A DNA stretch of 17,684 nt from Spirochaetia bacterium (lineage in GTDB: Bacteria; Spirochaetota; Spirochaetia; Treponematales; Breznakiellaceae): assembly GCA_025997655.1 (NCBI GenBank), contig BNUW01000041.1, positions 1 to 17,684 of the forward strand, in the 5' to 3' direction. Shown here piece by piece: positions 1-7,209 of this stretch. Every line of letters begins with the position of its first letter. The stretch's first letter is position 1. Under the pieces are notes generated by a model, which was given only the letters and a program-made list of their open reading frames with translations, was not told the origin of the DNA and made no database searches. A program made the position numbers and the translations under genes.

Positions 1-1
1 G

Positions 2-145
2 GGGACAGAAGTGGTGATGGACCTTATCTACAAACCGGAACGCACCCACTTCCTCTCAAGGGCTGCTGCGGCGGGCTGCCGGGTTTTGAACGGCCATGAC
101 ATGCTTATACGTCAGGCCAAGTATCAGCATCGCTGCGCCTCCTAA
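2..145 (+). CDS. aroE: Shikimate dehydrogenase, C-terminal end (partial)
   Basis: This is the last 47 codons of a gene that enters from the left edge, ending at TAA 143-145. The peptide contains a VVMDLIYKPERTHFL stretch and then GCRVLNGHDMLIRQA. These match the conserved C-terminal blocks of shikimate dehydrogenase (typically D-x-x-Y-x-P-x-x-T-x-L and G-x-x-M-L-x-x-Q). The enzyme reduces 3-dehydroshikimate with NADPH in the aromatic amino acid pathway. In many bacteria the domain is fused to type I dehydroquinase, but the N-terminal part is outside the window, so a fusion cannot be judged. Its stop overlaps the stop of the convergent cupin gene by a few bases, leaving no room for an intergenic terminator. 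Confidence 0.75.
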   Translation, partial: GTEVVMDLIYKPERTHFLSRAAAAGCRVLNGHDMLIRQAKYQHRCAS

Positions 146-513
146 AGGACCATGGCAAGAAACCGGGCCCGTTTTCCCCCAATGGCTTTCATGCCGTGGG
201 GCTCGTTGGAATCATAATACACGCTGTCACCGGGGCCAAGCTCCATCTCATGGCCGCTGATGGAAATAAAAAGCCGGCCCTCAAGGACATAGTCAAACTC
301 CTGACCCGGATGGGTGTTGAGGTTGACGGGTTTTTGTTCCGTGTCCGCAGAGGCCTCCACCAGAAATGGCTCCCCTTTTTTATGGTGAAAATTGTTGGCC
401 AGGTTCCAGTAGGTATACATGGGACGCCGGATAACTTGCGGTCCCTCTTCCGCCCGGGTAAGGCAATAGGTTTTAAGCCGGGACGGAGCCCCCAACACTA
501 ATTCGGTGACCAT
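142..513 (-). pseudogene. Cupin domain protein, N-terminally truncated relative of XRE-cupin regulators
   Basis: The product is a single cupin_2 barrel of about 123 residues. Cupin motif 1 is the stretch THPGQEFDYVLEG and motif 2 is GDSVYYDSNEPHGM. Together they supply His and Glu ligands typical of small-molecule or metal-binding cupins. As I recall the family, close relatives sit beside acyl-CoA synthetase genes. They carry an N-terminal XRE helix-turn-helix of about 70 residues that ends just before a segment equivalent to LVLGAPSRLK here. That helix-turn-helix is absent, and reading upstream continues into DNA antisense to the synthetase. ATG 513 is chosen; GTG 498 is an alternative, and neither has a convincing Shine-Dalgarno. 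It is probably a regulator stripped of its DNA-binding domain, and it may be non-functional or unexpressed. The cupin core itself is intact. Confidence 0.65.
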
Positions 514-2209
514 CCCGGAGAATTTCAACTTTGCCTGGGATGTGATGGATGCACGGGCGGCGGAAACATCCAATGCCCGCGCCCTGGTCTGGTGCGACGA
601 GCTTGGCGCCGAAGCGGAATTTACCTACGCCGATATTAAGCGCCTCTCCGACAAGGCCGCCGCGGCGCTCACCGCCGCAGGAATCGGTAAGGGCGACCCG
701 GTGATGCTGATCCTCAAGCGCCGCTGGGAATACTGGCCCATCATCCTGGGCCTCCATAAGATCGGCGCCATCACCATCCCCGCCACCCACCTCCTGACCA
801 CCAAGGACATGGTGTACCGCTGTGACGCTGCGGATATCGCCGCCATTATCTGCGTGGACGATGAACAGGTGATGCTCCGGGTAGACGAGGCCGCAGTAAA
901 ACTATCTGCGACGCCGGGGAAAAAAGCAGCCCTGCGTTACAAGGCATTTGTCCGCTCCGTCCACACCCCCGCTGACGTACAGCCGGCGGAATGGGCCGCT
1001 GTTGCCGCCGCAAAATCGGGCTTGACTTCAGGAAGCAAATTTCCGTGGGTGGACTTTAAGGCCATTTGGGAAAAAGCCCCGGCAGATTTCAAGCGGCCCC
1101 CGAAGGTGAACACCAACAGTGATATTATGCTCCTCTACTTTACTTCCGGTACCACGGGGATGCCGAAGATGGTACAGCATAACTTCGCCTATCCCCTGGG
1201 GCACATCCTCACCGCCCGGTACTGGCACCAGGCTGTCCCCGGCGGCCTCCACCTTACCGTGGCGGACACCGGCTGGGCAAAGGCCGCCTGGGGGAAGATC
1301 TACGGCCAGTGGATCTGCGGGACCGGTGTTTTCGTCTACGATTACGACCGCTTTGTTCCTCAGGAGATGCTGAAGATTATCGAAAAGTACAAGCTTACTA
1401 CTTTTTGCGCGCCCCCCACGGTGTACCGCTTCTTCATCAAAGAGGATTTATCGAAATACGATTTTTCCGCACTGAAACACTGTTCCGTTGCGGGGGAACC
1501 CCTGAACCCGGAGATATACGAGCAGTTCCTTGTCGGCACGGGGCTCGCGCTCCACGAATGTTACGGCCAAACGGAACTTACGGTGGTAATGGCCACCATC
1601 TACCCCTGGTTGAAACCCAAGCCCGGTTCCATGGGCAAACCCTCCCCGGGCTACGACATCGACCTGCTAAGAGAAGACGGCACATCCTGCGGCATGGGTG
1701 AGGAAGGCCAGTTGGTGGTGCGCACCGACAAGCGCCGCCCGGACAGCATGTTCGGCGGCTACTACCGGGATCCGGCCCTCACTCTTAGTGTGTGGCACGA
1801 TGATGTCTACTACACCGGGGACGTGGCATGGCGGGATGAGGACGGCTACTACTGGTTTGTAGGCCGCTCCGACGATGTGATAAAAAGCTCCGGCTACCGC
1901 ATCGGTCCCTTTGAGGTGGAAAGCGCCCTGCTGGAACATCCTTCGGTACTGGAGTGCGCCATCACCGGGGTCCCCGATCCCGACCGGGGCACCGTGGTCA
2001 AGGCCACCGTAATCCTCGCCAAGGGCTGGACCGCCTCAGAGGAACTGAAGGTGGAACTGCAAAACCACGTGAAGAAGACCACCGCCCCCTACAAATACCC
2101 CCGTATCATTGAATTCGTCACCGAGCTTCCCAAGACCATCAGCGGAAAAATACGCCGGGTCCAGATTAGGGCGGAGGATTCGGGGAATACGGAGTTGCCG
2201 CCGGAATAG
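506..2209 (+). CDS. AMP-dependent acyl-CoA synthetase (ACSM-like), probably missing its first residues
   Basis: This is a 567-residue adenylate-forming ligase that activates a carboxylic acid to acyl-AMP and then acyl-CoA. ANL motifs appear in order: the phosphate-binding FTSGTTGMPK (residues 212-221), YGQTE (353-357), YTGD (436-439), the hinge GRSDDVIKSSGYRIGP (453-468), and the catalytic lysine K548 in the stretch PKTISGKIRR. The overall pattern resembles medium-chain or aromatic acyl-CoA synthetases and acetyl-CoA synthetase relatives. The exact substrate cannot be read from sequence. The only usable start is GTG 506, because a TAG lies in frame at 467-469. Family members, as I recall them, have roughly 15-20 more residues before the stretch TIPENFNFAWDV, so the 5' end seems clipped at the same point as the head-to-head cupin gene. 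There is no Shine-Dalgarno or promoter in non-coding DNA. The catalytic core is complete. Confidence 0.85.
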   Translation: MTIPENFNFAWDVMDARAAETSNARALVWCDELGAEAEFTYADIKRLSDKAAAALTAAGIGKGDPVMLILKRRWEYWPIILGLHKIGAITIPATHLLTTKDMVYRCDAADIAAIICVDDEQVMLRVDEAAVKLSATPGKKAALRYKAFVRSVHTPADVQPAEWAAVAAAKSGLTSGSKFPWVDFKAIWEKAPADFKRPPKVNTNSDIMLLYFTSGTTGMPKMVQHNFAYPLGHILTARYWHQAVPGGLHLTVADTGWAKAAWGKIYGQWICGTGVFVYDYDRFVPQEMLKIIEKYKLTTFCAPPTVYRFFIKEDLSKYDFSALKHCSVAGEPLNPEIYEQFLVGTGLALHECYGQTELTVVMATIYPWLKPKPGSMGKPSPGYDIDLLREDGTSCGMGEEGQLVVRTDKRRPDSMFGGYYRDPALTLSVWHDDVYYTGDVAWRDEDGYYWFVGRSDDVIKSSGYRIGPFEVESALLEHPSVLECAITGVPDPDRGTVVKATVILAKGWTASEELKVELQNHVKKTTAPYKYPRIIEFVTELPKTISGKIRRVQIRAEDSGNTELPPE

Positions 2210-2240
2210 GATGGTCAATGATGTCTACCTACTTGGATTA

Positions 2241-2296
2241 CACGGATAAGATAAGAGAACTTTATATTCTATCCGTGTGTATCCGTCTTATCCGTG
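2241..2296. repeat. Intergenic inverted repeat of the ATCCGTG type
   Basis: CACGGATAAGA (2241-2251) is perfectly complemented by TCTTATCCGTG (2286-2296). The 34-nt interior contains further TATCCGTG copies at about 2270-2285. The spacer at 2210-2406 holds no gene apart from this element and the downstream promoter. The word-like reiteration of ATCCGTG is typical of dispersed intergenic repeats. As RNA it could fold at the 3' end of the acyl-CoA synthetase transcript, but no T-run follows, so it is not a standard terminator. Confidence 0.6.
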
Positions 2297-2357
2297 GACT
2301 GTCTTCTTCCTAAGTATATGCCTATGGGGGCTGGCCTGGGGCGGCTGTTTTTTGGGT

Positions 2358-2386
2358 TTGCTATTTAGACGGTTTAGCCGTATACT
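2358..2386 (+). promoter_or_regulatory. Sigma-70-type promoter of the aspartic protease gene
   Basis: TTGCTA (2358-2363), a 17-bp spacer and TATACT (2381-2386) form a good vegetative promoter. The expected start is near 2393. A purine-rich Shine-Dalgarno, AAGAGG at 2393-2398, lies 8 nt before ATG 2407. In contrast to several other genes in the window, this one therefore has a short leader with a ribosome binding site. Confidence 0.6.
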
Positions 2387-2406
2387 GTAACTAAGAGGAA
2401 AACGAT

Positions 2407-2835
2407 ATGGGACAAGTGTACGAAGAGATTACGTTAAAAAACATGGGTGATGTAAGTGCGGTTAATCGTGGGTATATCACGGAGCCGAAAATCCGGGAAA
2501 CAACGGTACGGGCGCTGGTGGATACCGGGGCAATAACCTTGGTTATTAATGAAACGATGCGTAAACAACTAGGGCTTGAGATTCAGGAACAGAACGAGGC
2601 AACTGCGAACCAAAGGTTCGATGGAAATGATACGAAAGCTGTCTGTAGCTTGACGGAACCCGTAGAAGTACATTGGAAAGATCGCTCAACGGTATGCCAG
2701 GCTTTGGTTACCTCTGAAAAAGGAGGGGTTCTTCTTGGGGCCATCCCTCTTGAAGGTATGGACTTAATGGTTAATCCGGTAGAGCAGAAACTGGTCGGTG
2801 TCCATGGAGATAAGGCTGTGTATTTGGTCATGTAA
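2407..2835 (+). CDS. Clan AA (retropepsin-like) aspartic protease
   Basis: This 142-residue protein has the single active-site motif D39-T-G-A in the context ALVDTGAITLVIN. A second hydrophobic-Gly motif, LLGAIPLEGMDLMV, follows in the C-terminal half. This is the layout of small clan AA proteases (AF_0612-like), which act as homodimers with one Asp per subunit. Substrates of the bacterial members are mostly unknown. There is no signal peptide, so it is presumably cytoplasmic. Residues 67-72 (ANQRFD) are encoded by a perfect palindrome that looks inserted between EAT and the following conserved region; homologues as I recall them are shorter there. The gene is visibly less GC-rich than its neighbours, which suggests acquisition. 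It stands alone and converges on the DUF4139 gene. Confidence 0.75.
   Translation: MGQVYEEITLKNMGDVSAVNRGYITEPKIRETTVRALVDTGAITLVINETMRKQLGLEIQEQNEATANQRFDGNDTKAVCSLTEPVEVHWKDRSTVCQALVTSEKGGVLLGAIPLEGMDLMVNPVEQKLVGVHGDKAVYLVM
2605..2621. repeat. Short palindromic element, copy 1, in frame inside the protease gene
   Basis: The 17-mer GCGAACCAAAGGTTCGA has 6-bp arms, CGAACC (2606-2611) and GGTTCG (2615-2620), around an AAA loop. The identical 17-mer recurs at 5134-5150. Here it is read as codons for Ala-Asn-Gln-Arg-Phe-Asp without breaking the frame. Confidence 0.6.
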
Positions 2836-2891
2836 CATTGACGGGAAGCCTGCGGTACCATGTCCAGCCGCTACGCCTGCTTAACCGAGAG

Positions 2892-4955
2892 CTACAAACT
2901 AAGCCCCTCCAGATATTCCCCGTAAGCTTTCTGCGCGGCTTGGGCGTCCTTCCGGACGGCGTCAACCTTCACCGAAAGTTCGTCAATTTCCCCGTCCATG
3001 GACACCAGCCGTTTGAGGTATTCCTGCCCTTGCGGGGTCTGGTTCCCCGCCGCCTCCAGGTTCCGCCGTATTCTTTCCTGCTCCGAAATCCGGTAGTTCC
3101 GCTGTTCTTCGATTTCCGCCTGAGCTGCTCCGGCGGCATCGGCGGCCTTTTTCAGCTCAACAGCCCGCAGTAATGCTGTGCGGACAGCTGCGGGTAGTTC
3201 CTGGTTGGAGGCATAGGCGGCGAAGGTTTCCGGGCGGCTTTGGGCAAGGGTGATCCGTTCCGTTCGGGGGCTCTCCTCCCGCACCGTTACAGTAAACGGC
3301 ACGGCCGCCGCCCCTGCCGCCGGTAATGTCATGCTGAACCGGTACACAGAATCGGTGCGTTCGTAAAGCGACAGTATGCCGTCTGTTGCAGGCGCCGCCA
3401 GTTCGGTACCCGCGGTGATGGGATGCTCCAGGATGAGCCGTTTCTGCTCCCCCGCAGCGTTATTGAAGGTATAGGACTTTTCGTAGGTGATTTTCCGGGA
3501 GATGACCGTAACCCCGTTGCTGATAGTTACCCCGCTCAAGGATTGGGAGTTTGCGGCGGTCAGTGCCCCGGTTACGGAAAGGTCGGCGCCGTAGGAGATA
3601 AGCCGCTTTTCCCCCATGGGGAAGAATTCTATCAGGGAATCCCCGGCATAGGAGCCGCCATCAAAAACCGTGATGGGGCCCGCGGGAAGCTTCATTCCCG
3701 TGGTGTTGGTTAGTTCCGCGCTCACCGCCGGGTGGCTAAGGCCGCCGCCCTCCGCCCGCTCCCCGCTGAAAACCAGGGTTTTTTCCACCTGCACCGTGTT
3801 CTCTACCAGGGGAAACATGGCGCTCTGCTGCCGTTCCAGGGTAATTCTTTGGGGCAGGGTAAACTCAAACTGATCCCCCAGGGCTTGCCCGCGGGCGGTT
3901 GCACGGGAAGCCGGGGAGGGCGCCGGGGCTCTCCCCGGACCGGAGTCCGCGCTTAGGGATTTTGCCATTGGGCCGCTGTCCGCCATGGCTCTCTCCCCGT
4001 ATCCCCCCCAGCCGGAATCGTAGGTCTGCGCCTCGGCAACTCCCGCGATAGCCAGGGGCTGTACCGGCCTGTCCAGGTAGTAGGGGGGGTAGAGGTTCTG
4101 GATAAAGGAAACCGGACGGCCCGTAACCAGGGATAGCTCCACATCGGTCCAGTCCGTGTCCCCGTCGTTGTCCACGATGGCCCAGCCCTGGAGCAGCGGC
4201 GGGTCCTGGCTTAAGTCCAGGCGATAGGAGACCTTCCACACCGGCGCGGGAATAACATAGCTCAGGGACACGGGACGGCGTGTGCCGTCCTCCTTGGACG
4301 CGGTTCCCGGCAGGCTGATGGTCAACAGGCGGGTTTCCTCTTCCCGGGATGCCATGATGAGGTCCAGCGCCCGGCTAAGATCCCCGTTTATCCGGGGGTC
4401 GGTAAAGGAAAAGGACTGGATATCCTTCACAGGGAAGACCCGTATGCCCTGAACGGTAACCAGGGACAGCCAAGGTTCGGACGCAGGGGGGTAGCGGGCA
4501 TCGATATCCGCCGTCCGGTATTCAACCCCCAGGATGCGTCCGGTCACTGCGGAAGGAATATTCACTTGCAGCTCCGCTCCCCGGAGGCTTTCCAGTATCG
4601 CGGCGGCCCCCGGATTGTTCGAAAGGTCGATCCGCAGACTCCGCAGGGTACGGTAGAGGGTCTGCTCCGAGGGGTACCGTACCGAAGCGGCCCCGGAATC
4701 ATTGATAACCAGGGATTTGAGGGCGTCATTGATCGCCCCCAGGTTGAAGGGGAGGGTGACAACCTGGGCGCCCGAAACTTCCCCCGCATGTTCAAAGTAA
4801 GCCACGCCGGAAGAGAAGAGGGATATTTTACGGAGAGCCACCGTGGCGCTTGGCACCGTTTCCTCCTGCATAGCCTGGGCGTACATTCCCCTCACATTCA
4901 GTGCAAGCGCCAGGATTGCCGACAGGGCATATAACACATTGGGTCTTTTCATCAT
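2892..4955 (-). CDS. Exported DUF4139 (MuiA-like) protein
   Basis: The product is 687 residues and begins with a lysine/arginine tip and a hydrophobic stretch of about residues 7-22, ending near MYAQA. This is a signal peptide, so the protein is probably periplasmic or outer-membrane associated. The N-terminal DUF4140-like part starts at RKISLFSSGVAYFEHAGEV. The DUF4139 core includes the stretches SYVIPAPVWKVSYRLDL and WAIVDNDGDTDWTDVELSLV. A low-complexity segment at about residues 330-350 separates the subdomains. The last 90 residues are charged and heptad-like, probably a coiled coil. The family includes mucoidy inhibitor A-like proteins, whose molecular role is not established. The gene starts at tandem ATGs (4955 and 4952) with no Shine-Dalgarno. 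It is monocistronic and converges on the protease gene. Confidence 0.8.
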   Translation of the reverse strand: MMKRPNVLYALSAILALALNVRGMYAQAMQEETVPSATVALRKISLFSSGVAYFEHAGEVSGAQVVTLPFNLGAINDALKSLVINDSGAASVRYPSEQTLYRTLRSLRIDLSNNPGAAAILESLRGAELQVNIPSAVTGRILGVEYRTADIDARYPPASEPWLSLVTVQGIRVFPVKDIQSFSFTDPRINGDLSRALDLIMASREEETRLLTISLPGTASKEDGTRRPVSLSYVIPAPVWKVSYRLDLSQDPPLLQGWAIVDNDGDTDWTDVELSLVTGRPVSFIQNLYPPYYLDRPVQPLAIAGVAEAQTYDSGWGGYGERAMADSGPMAKSLSADSGPGRAPAPSPASRATARGQALGDQFEFTLPQRITLERQQSAMFPLVENTVQVEKTLVFSGERAEGGGLSHPAVSAELTNTTGMKLPAGPITVFDGGSYAGDSLIEFFPMGEKRLISYGADLSVTGALTAANSQSLSGVTISNGVTVISRKITYEKSYTFNNAAGEQKRLILEHPITAGTELAAPATDGILSLYERTDSVYRFSMTLPAAGAAAVPFTVTVREESPRTERITLAQSRPETFAAYASNQELPAAVRTALLRAVELKKAADAAGAAQAEIEEQRNYRISEQERIRRNLEAAGNQTPQGQEYLKRLVSMDGEIDELSVKVDAVRKDAQAAQKAYGEYLEGLSL

Positions 4956-4963
4956 ATACTAGA

Positions 4964-4992
4964 ATAATAAGAGATAGGTGATACGGAAACAA
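4964..4992 (-). promoter_or_regulatory. Probable promoter of the DUF4139 gene
   Basis: On the minus strand TTGTTT (4992-4987), a 17-bp spacer and TATTAT (4969-4964) precede the ATG at 4955 by only 8 nt. Initiation would fall at or beside the start codon, consistent with a leaderless or nearly leaderless message. The -10 is good and the -35 is weak. Confidence 0.4.
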
Positions 4993-5030
4993 GGCGGCAA
5001 ACTGAATAGATAAAGAATGAAGAAAGGAGT

Positions 5031-5172
5031 AAACACAGAGGCCACGGAGGTTTCACAAAGGACACAGAGGAAGAAAGAATGAGGAAAATAGAGACTTCCG
5101 ACACTTTTCCCCCCCTCGGTGTTCTCTGTGTTCGCGAACCAAAGGTTCGAACCCTCTGTGACCTCTGTGTTT
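5031..5172. repeat. Large intergenic inverted repeat of the CACAGAGG type
   Basis: The left arm begins AAACACAGAGG at 5031 and continues through CACGGAGG to 5050. The right arm at 5153-5172 is its reverse complement with 18 of 20 positions matching. Further CACAGAGG/CTCTGTG words occur inside both halves (about 5070-5080 and 5121-5130). A-rich tracts with AAGAAT lie outside the left arm and match the ATTCTT outside the right arm, extending the symmetry. The element fills most of the 276-bp gap between the DUF4139 gene and the phosphorylase. Its word-like reiteration marks a dispersed repeat and not a gene; no terminator-type T-run is attached. Confidence 0.7.
5134..5150. repeat. Short palindromic element, copy 2, nested in the CACAGAGG repeat
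   Basis: The same GCGAACCAAAGGTTCGA as at 2605 interrupts the right arm of the larger repeat, between CTCTGTGTTC and ACCCTCTGTG. Removing about 18 bp restores a regular series of CTCTGTG words. This supports insertion of the small palindrome into a pre-existing repeat. Confidence 0.6.
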
Positions 5173-5231
5173 AAATTCTTTCTCATCTCATGCAAGTATG
5201 CGCTGGCCCTGGGCGGTAAATGGAGGATGGA

Positions 5232-6962
5232 ATGGTGAATGCGGACAAAAAAGAAGTTCTGGAAAGTTTGCTGGGCTTCATCTACGGCGGAGAAGCGGGA
5301 CGGAGAACCCTGAGCGCCCTGCTTTCCCTGCTGGATACGGCGAAGCGCGGTCCCGGGCTTCACCTGTTTACCCACCAGGACGCCTTCCTGATAAGTTATG
5401 GTGATATGCTTTCAGGGGCCGCGGAGGAATCGGGCTTATCCCGGCTGGGAAAATTCCTGGAGCGCCGTAATCAGGGAAGCTTCACCTATCTGCACATCCT
5501 GCCCTTCCACCCCTATACCTCGGACGACGGCTTTTCCGTGGTGAACTACCGGGAAGTGGACCCCCGTTTCGGCTCCTGGGATGATATAGCGGCGTTGGGG
5601 AGCCGTTTTAAGCTGGTCTTTGATTTTGTGGTAAACCACGGCAGTGTCCAAAGCCCCTGGTTCCGGGGCTTTCTCGCCGGGGACGACGCCTATGCGCGCT
5701 GGTATACCACCCGGCCCGAGGACTACGATTCTTCATCCGTGGTCCGGCCCCGTACCCATCCTCTGCTCACCCCCTTTGTGCAGAGGGATGGTACAACAGT
5801 ATATGTGTGGACCACCTTCAGCGCCGATCAGGTTGATTATGATTTCAGTAACCCTGCGGTGCTCCTGGAGTTTGTGCGGATATTCCTGGAATTCGTCCAA
5901 GGGGGCGCCCGGATCATCCGGCTTGACGCCATCGGCTATCTATGGAAAACAGACGGCCATCCCTGTATCCATCACCCCAAGACCCATGCGGTAGTAAAAC
6001 TGTTCCGGGCCATTGCCGGCGCCCTGGACCTCGACGTGCTGATCCTCACGGAAACCAACGTCCCCCACCTTCAAAATGTGGCCTATTTCGGTGACGGCGA
6101 CGAGGCCCACATGGTATACAACTTCGCCCTGCCGCCCCTGGTCCTTCACACCCTGCTTTCAGGGGACGCCGCCCCCCTGCGCGCCTGGGCAAAAACCCTT
6201 CCGCCCCCTGAGACGGGCTGGTTTTTCCTCAATTACCTGGCCAGCCATGACGGCATAGGGCTGATCCCCGCCAAGGGCCTGGTGGATGACGCCGCCTTCG
6301 CCGCTACCATTGCGGAGGCCCGGAAGCGGGGCGCCCTGGTAAGCTACAAGGACACCCCCAATGGCCCCATCCCCTACGAACTGAACTGCTCATACCTCAG
6401 CATCGTTGCGCCGCCGTCCCTGGGATCGGCGGAAATCCGTGCCCGTGCTTTCCTCGCCTCCCACGGGGCGCTCTTCGCCCTCTCCGGCCTCCCTGCGGTG
6501 TACTTTCACAGTTGGATTGGCTCCGAAGCCTGGACGGAAGGGCCGGAACTGCTGGGCTATAACCGTGCCGTCAACCGGGAGCGCCCCCCCGTAGATTCGG
6601 TGGAAAAGGAACTGGATGACCCCCACTCCCTCCGCTCTCTGGTATACCGGGGTATCAACCACTTCCTCCAATTCCGCAAGGCCGAAGAAGCCTTTTCCCC
6701 CCAGGTTGCCCAGAAGGTCCTGGACGCCGACGGCGCGGTATTCGCCCTGTTGCGGGGGCCCGTGGTGTCTGCCGGGTCCGCCGAAAAGCGCTGGGTTCTT
6801 TGCGCCCAAAACCTGGGGGGAAGCCCCGCTGCGGTGCAGCTCCGGGAGGCCGGTATCGCGCCGGACACGATAGCCCTGGAACCCTGGGAAACCCGGTGGA
6901 TAGCCCTGGGGGATGGGGAGCGGTGGGAACTTTCGACGGCAAAAGGCCCGGCGGCGGGTTGA
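5232..6962 (+). CDS. GH13_18 sugar phosphorylase (glucosylglycerate/sucrose phosphorylase type)
   Basis: This 576-residue TIM-barrel enzyme has the clan GH-H catalytic set. Motif I is DFVVNH (131-136). The nucleophile is D232 in IRLDAIGYLWK, the acid/base is E274 in ILTETNVPH, and the transition-state Asp is D340 in ASHDGIG. A QDAFLISYGD start, SSDDGFSV-like HPYTSDDGFSVVNY, and the stretch RPRTHPLLTPF then YVWTTFSADQVDYDF place it in subfamily 18. These are phosphorylases that split an alpha-glucoside with phosphate to give glucose 1-phosphate. The RPR-x-x-PLLTPF block is closer, as I recall, to the YcjM/glucosylglycerate phosphorylase branch than to classical sucrose phosphorylase; the acceptor remains unproven. 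ATG 5232 is preferred over ATG 5220 because GGAGG (5222-5226) sits 5 nt before it. There is no signal peptide, so it is cytosolic. Confidence 0.85.
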   Translation: MVNADKKEVLESLLGFIYGGEAGRRTLSALLSLLDTAKRGPGLHLFTHQDAFLISYGDMLSGAAEESGLSRLGKFLERRNQGSFTYLHILPFHPYTSDDGFSVVNYREVDPRFGSWDDIAALGSRFKLVFDFVVNHGSVQSPWFRGFLAGDDAYARWYTTRPEDYDSSSVVRPRTHPLLTPFVQRDGTTVYVWTTFSADQVDYDFSNPAVLLEFVRIFLEFVQGGARIIRLDAIGYLWKTDGHPCIHHPKTHAVVKLFRAIAGALDLDVLILTETNVPHLQNVAYFGDGDEAHMVYNFALPPLVLHTLLSGDAAPLRAWAKTLPPPETGWFFLNYLASHDGIGLIPAKGLVDDAAFAATIAEARKRGALVSYKDTPNGPIPYELNCSYLSIVAPPSLGSAEIRARAFLASHGALFALSGLPAVYFHSWIGSEAWTEGPELLGYNRAVNRERPPVDSVEKELDDPHSLRSLVYRGINHFLQFRKAEEAFSPQVAQKVLDADGAVFALLRGPVVSAGSAEKRWVLCAQNLGGSPAAVQLREAGIAPDTIALEPWETRWIALGDGERWELSTAKGPAAG

Positions 6963-6988
6963 CAGGAAATAATTGTTTGTGGTATGTT
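6959..6988 (+). promoter_or_regulatory. Promoter of tRNA-Pro
   Basis: A consensus TTGACA (6959-6964), overlapping the phosphorylase stop codon, is followed after 18 bp by TATGTT (6983-6988). This is about 30 bp upstream of the mature tRNA 5' end. It gives the tRNA its own transcription start independent of the upstream gene. Confidence 0.6.
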
Positions 6989-7017
6989 CATACAACAGTG
7001 TATAAGGTTCCCTTAGA

Positions 7018-7091
7018 CGGGTAATAGCGCAGTTGGTTAGCGTACAAGTCTGGGGGACTTGGGGTCCCCGGTTCGAATCCGGGTTGCCCGA
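7018..7091 (+). tRNA. tRNA-Pro, anticodon GGG
   Basis: A full cloverleaf can be drawn. The acceptor strand is CGGGTAA (7018-7024) with TTGCCCG (7084-7090) and discriminator A7091. The D arm is GCGC/GCGT with a GG-containing loop. The anticodon stem is CAAGT/ACTTG with loop CTGGGGG, giving anticodon GGG at 7052-7054. The T arm is CCCGG-TTCGAAT-CCGGG. The first base C is typical of proline tRNAs. The 3' CCA is not encoded: CTAG follows. The tRNA therefore needs 3' trimming and CCA addition. Confidence 0.95.
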
Positions 7092-7112
7092 CTAGGGGAA
7101 TCTTTACCGATG

Positions 7113-7154
7113 AAGCCGTAAATCCTTGTAATATAAGGATTTACGGCTTTTTTT
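7113..7154 (+). terminator. Rho-independent terminator after tRNA-Pro
   Basis: A perfect 15-bp stem, AAGCCGTAAATCCTT (7113-7127) with AAGGATTTACGGCTT (7135-7149), has a 7-nt loop and is followed by a T-run to 7154. It closes the tRNA transcript and insulates rnz. Confidence 0.9.
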
Positions 7155-7209
7155 ACGGCATGCCCTGTTGCCCTTTCCTGTTCCTCCGATTTTTGATATA
7201 TTTACCCTA

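Noticed and set aside
2835..2892. Bidirectional terminator between the convergent protease and DUF4139 genes
   Set aside because: Only weak, mismatched stems (AAGC...GCTT, GCGG...CCGC) and no T-run on either strand.
2838..3173. Plus-strand ORF after the protease gene
   Set aside because: Antisense to the coiled-coil end of the DUF4139 protein with no family resemblance.
3865..4239. Pro/Gly-rich minus-strand ORF inside the DUF4139 gene
   Set aside because: Alternative frame of a GC-rich gene with clear domain content; composition typical of shadow frames.
7168..7209. TTG start extending RNase Z
   Set aside because: The added 14 residues are not family-like and ATG 7210 aligns with the usual RNase Z N-terminus.
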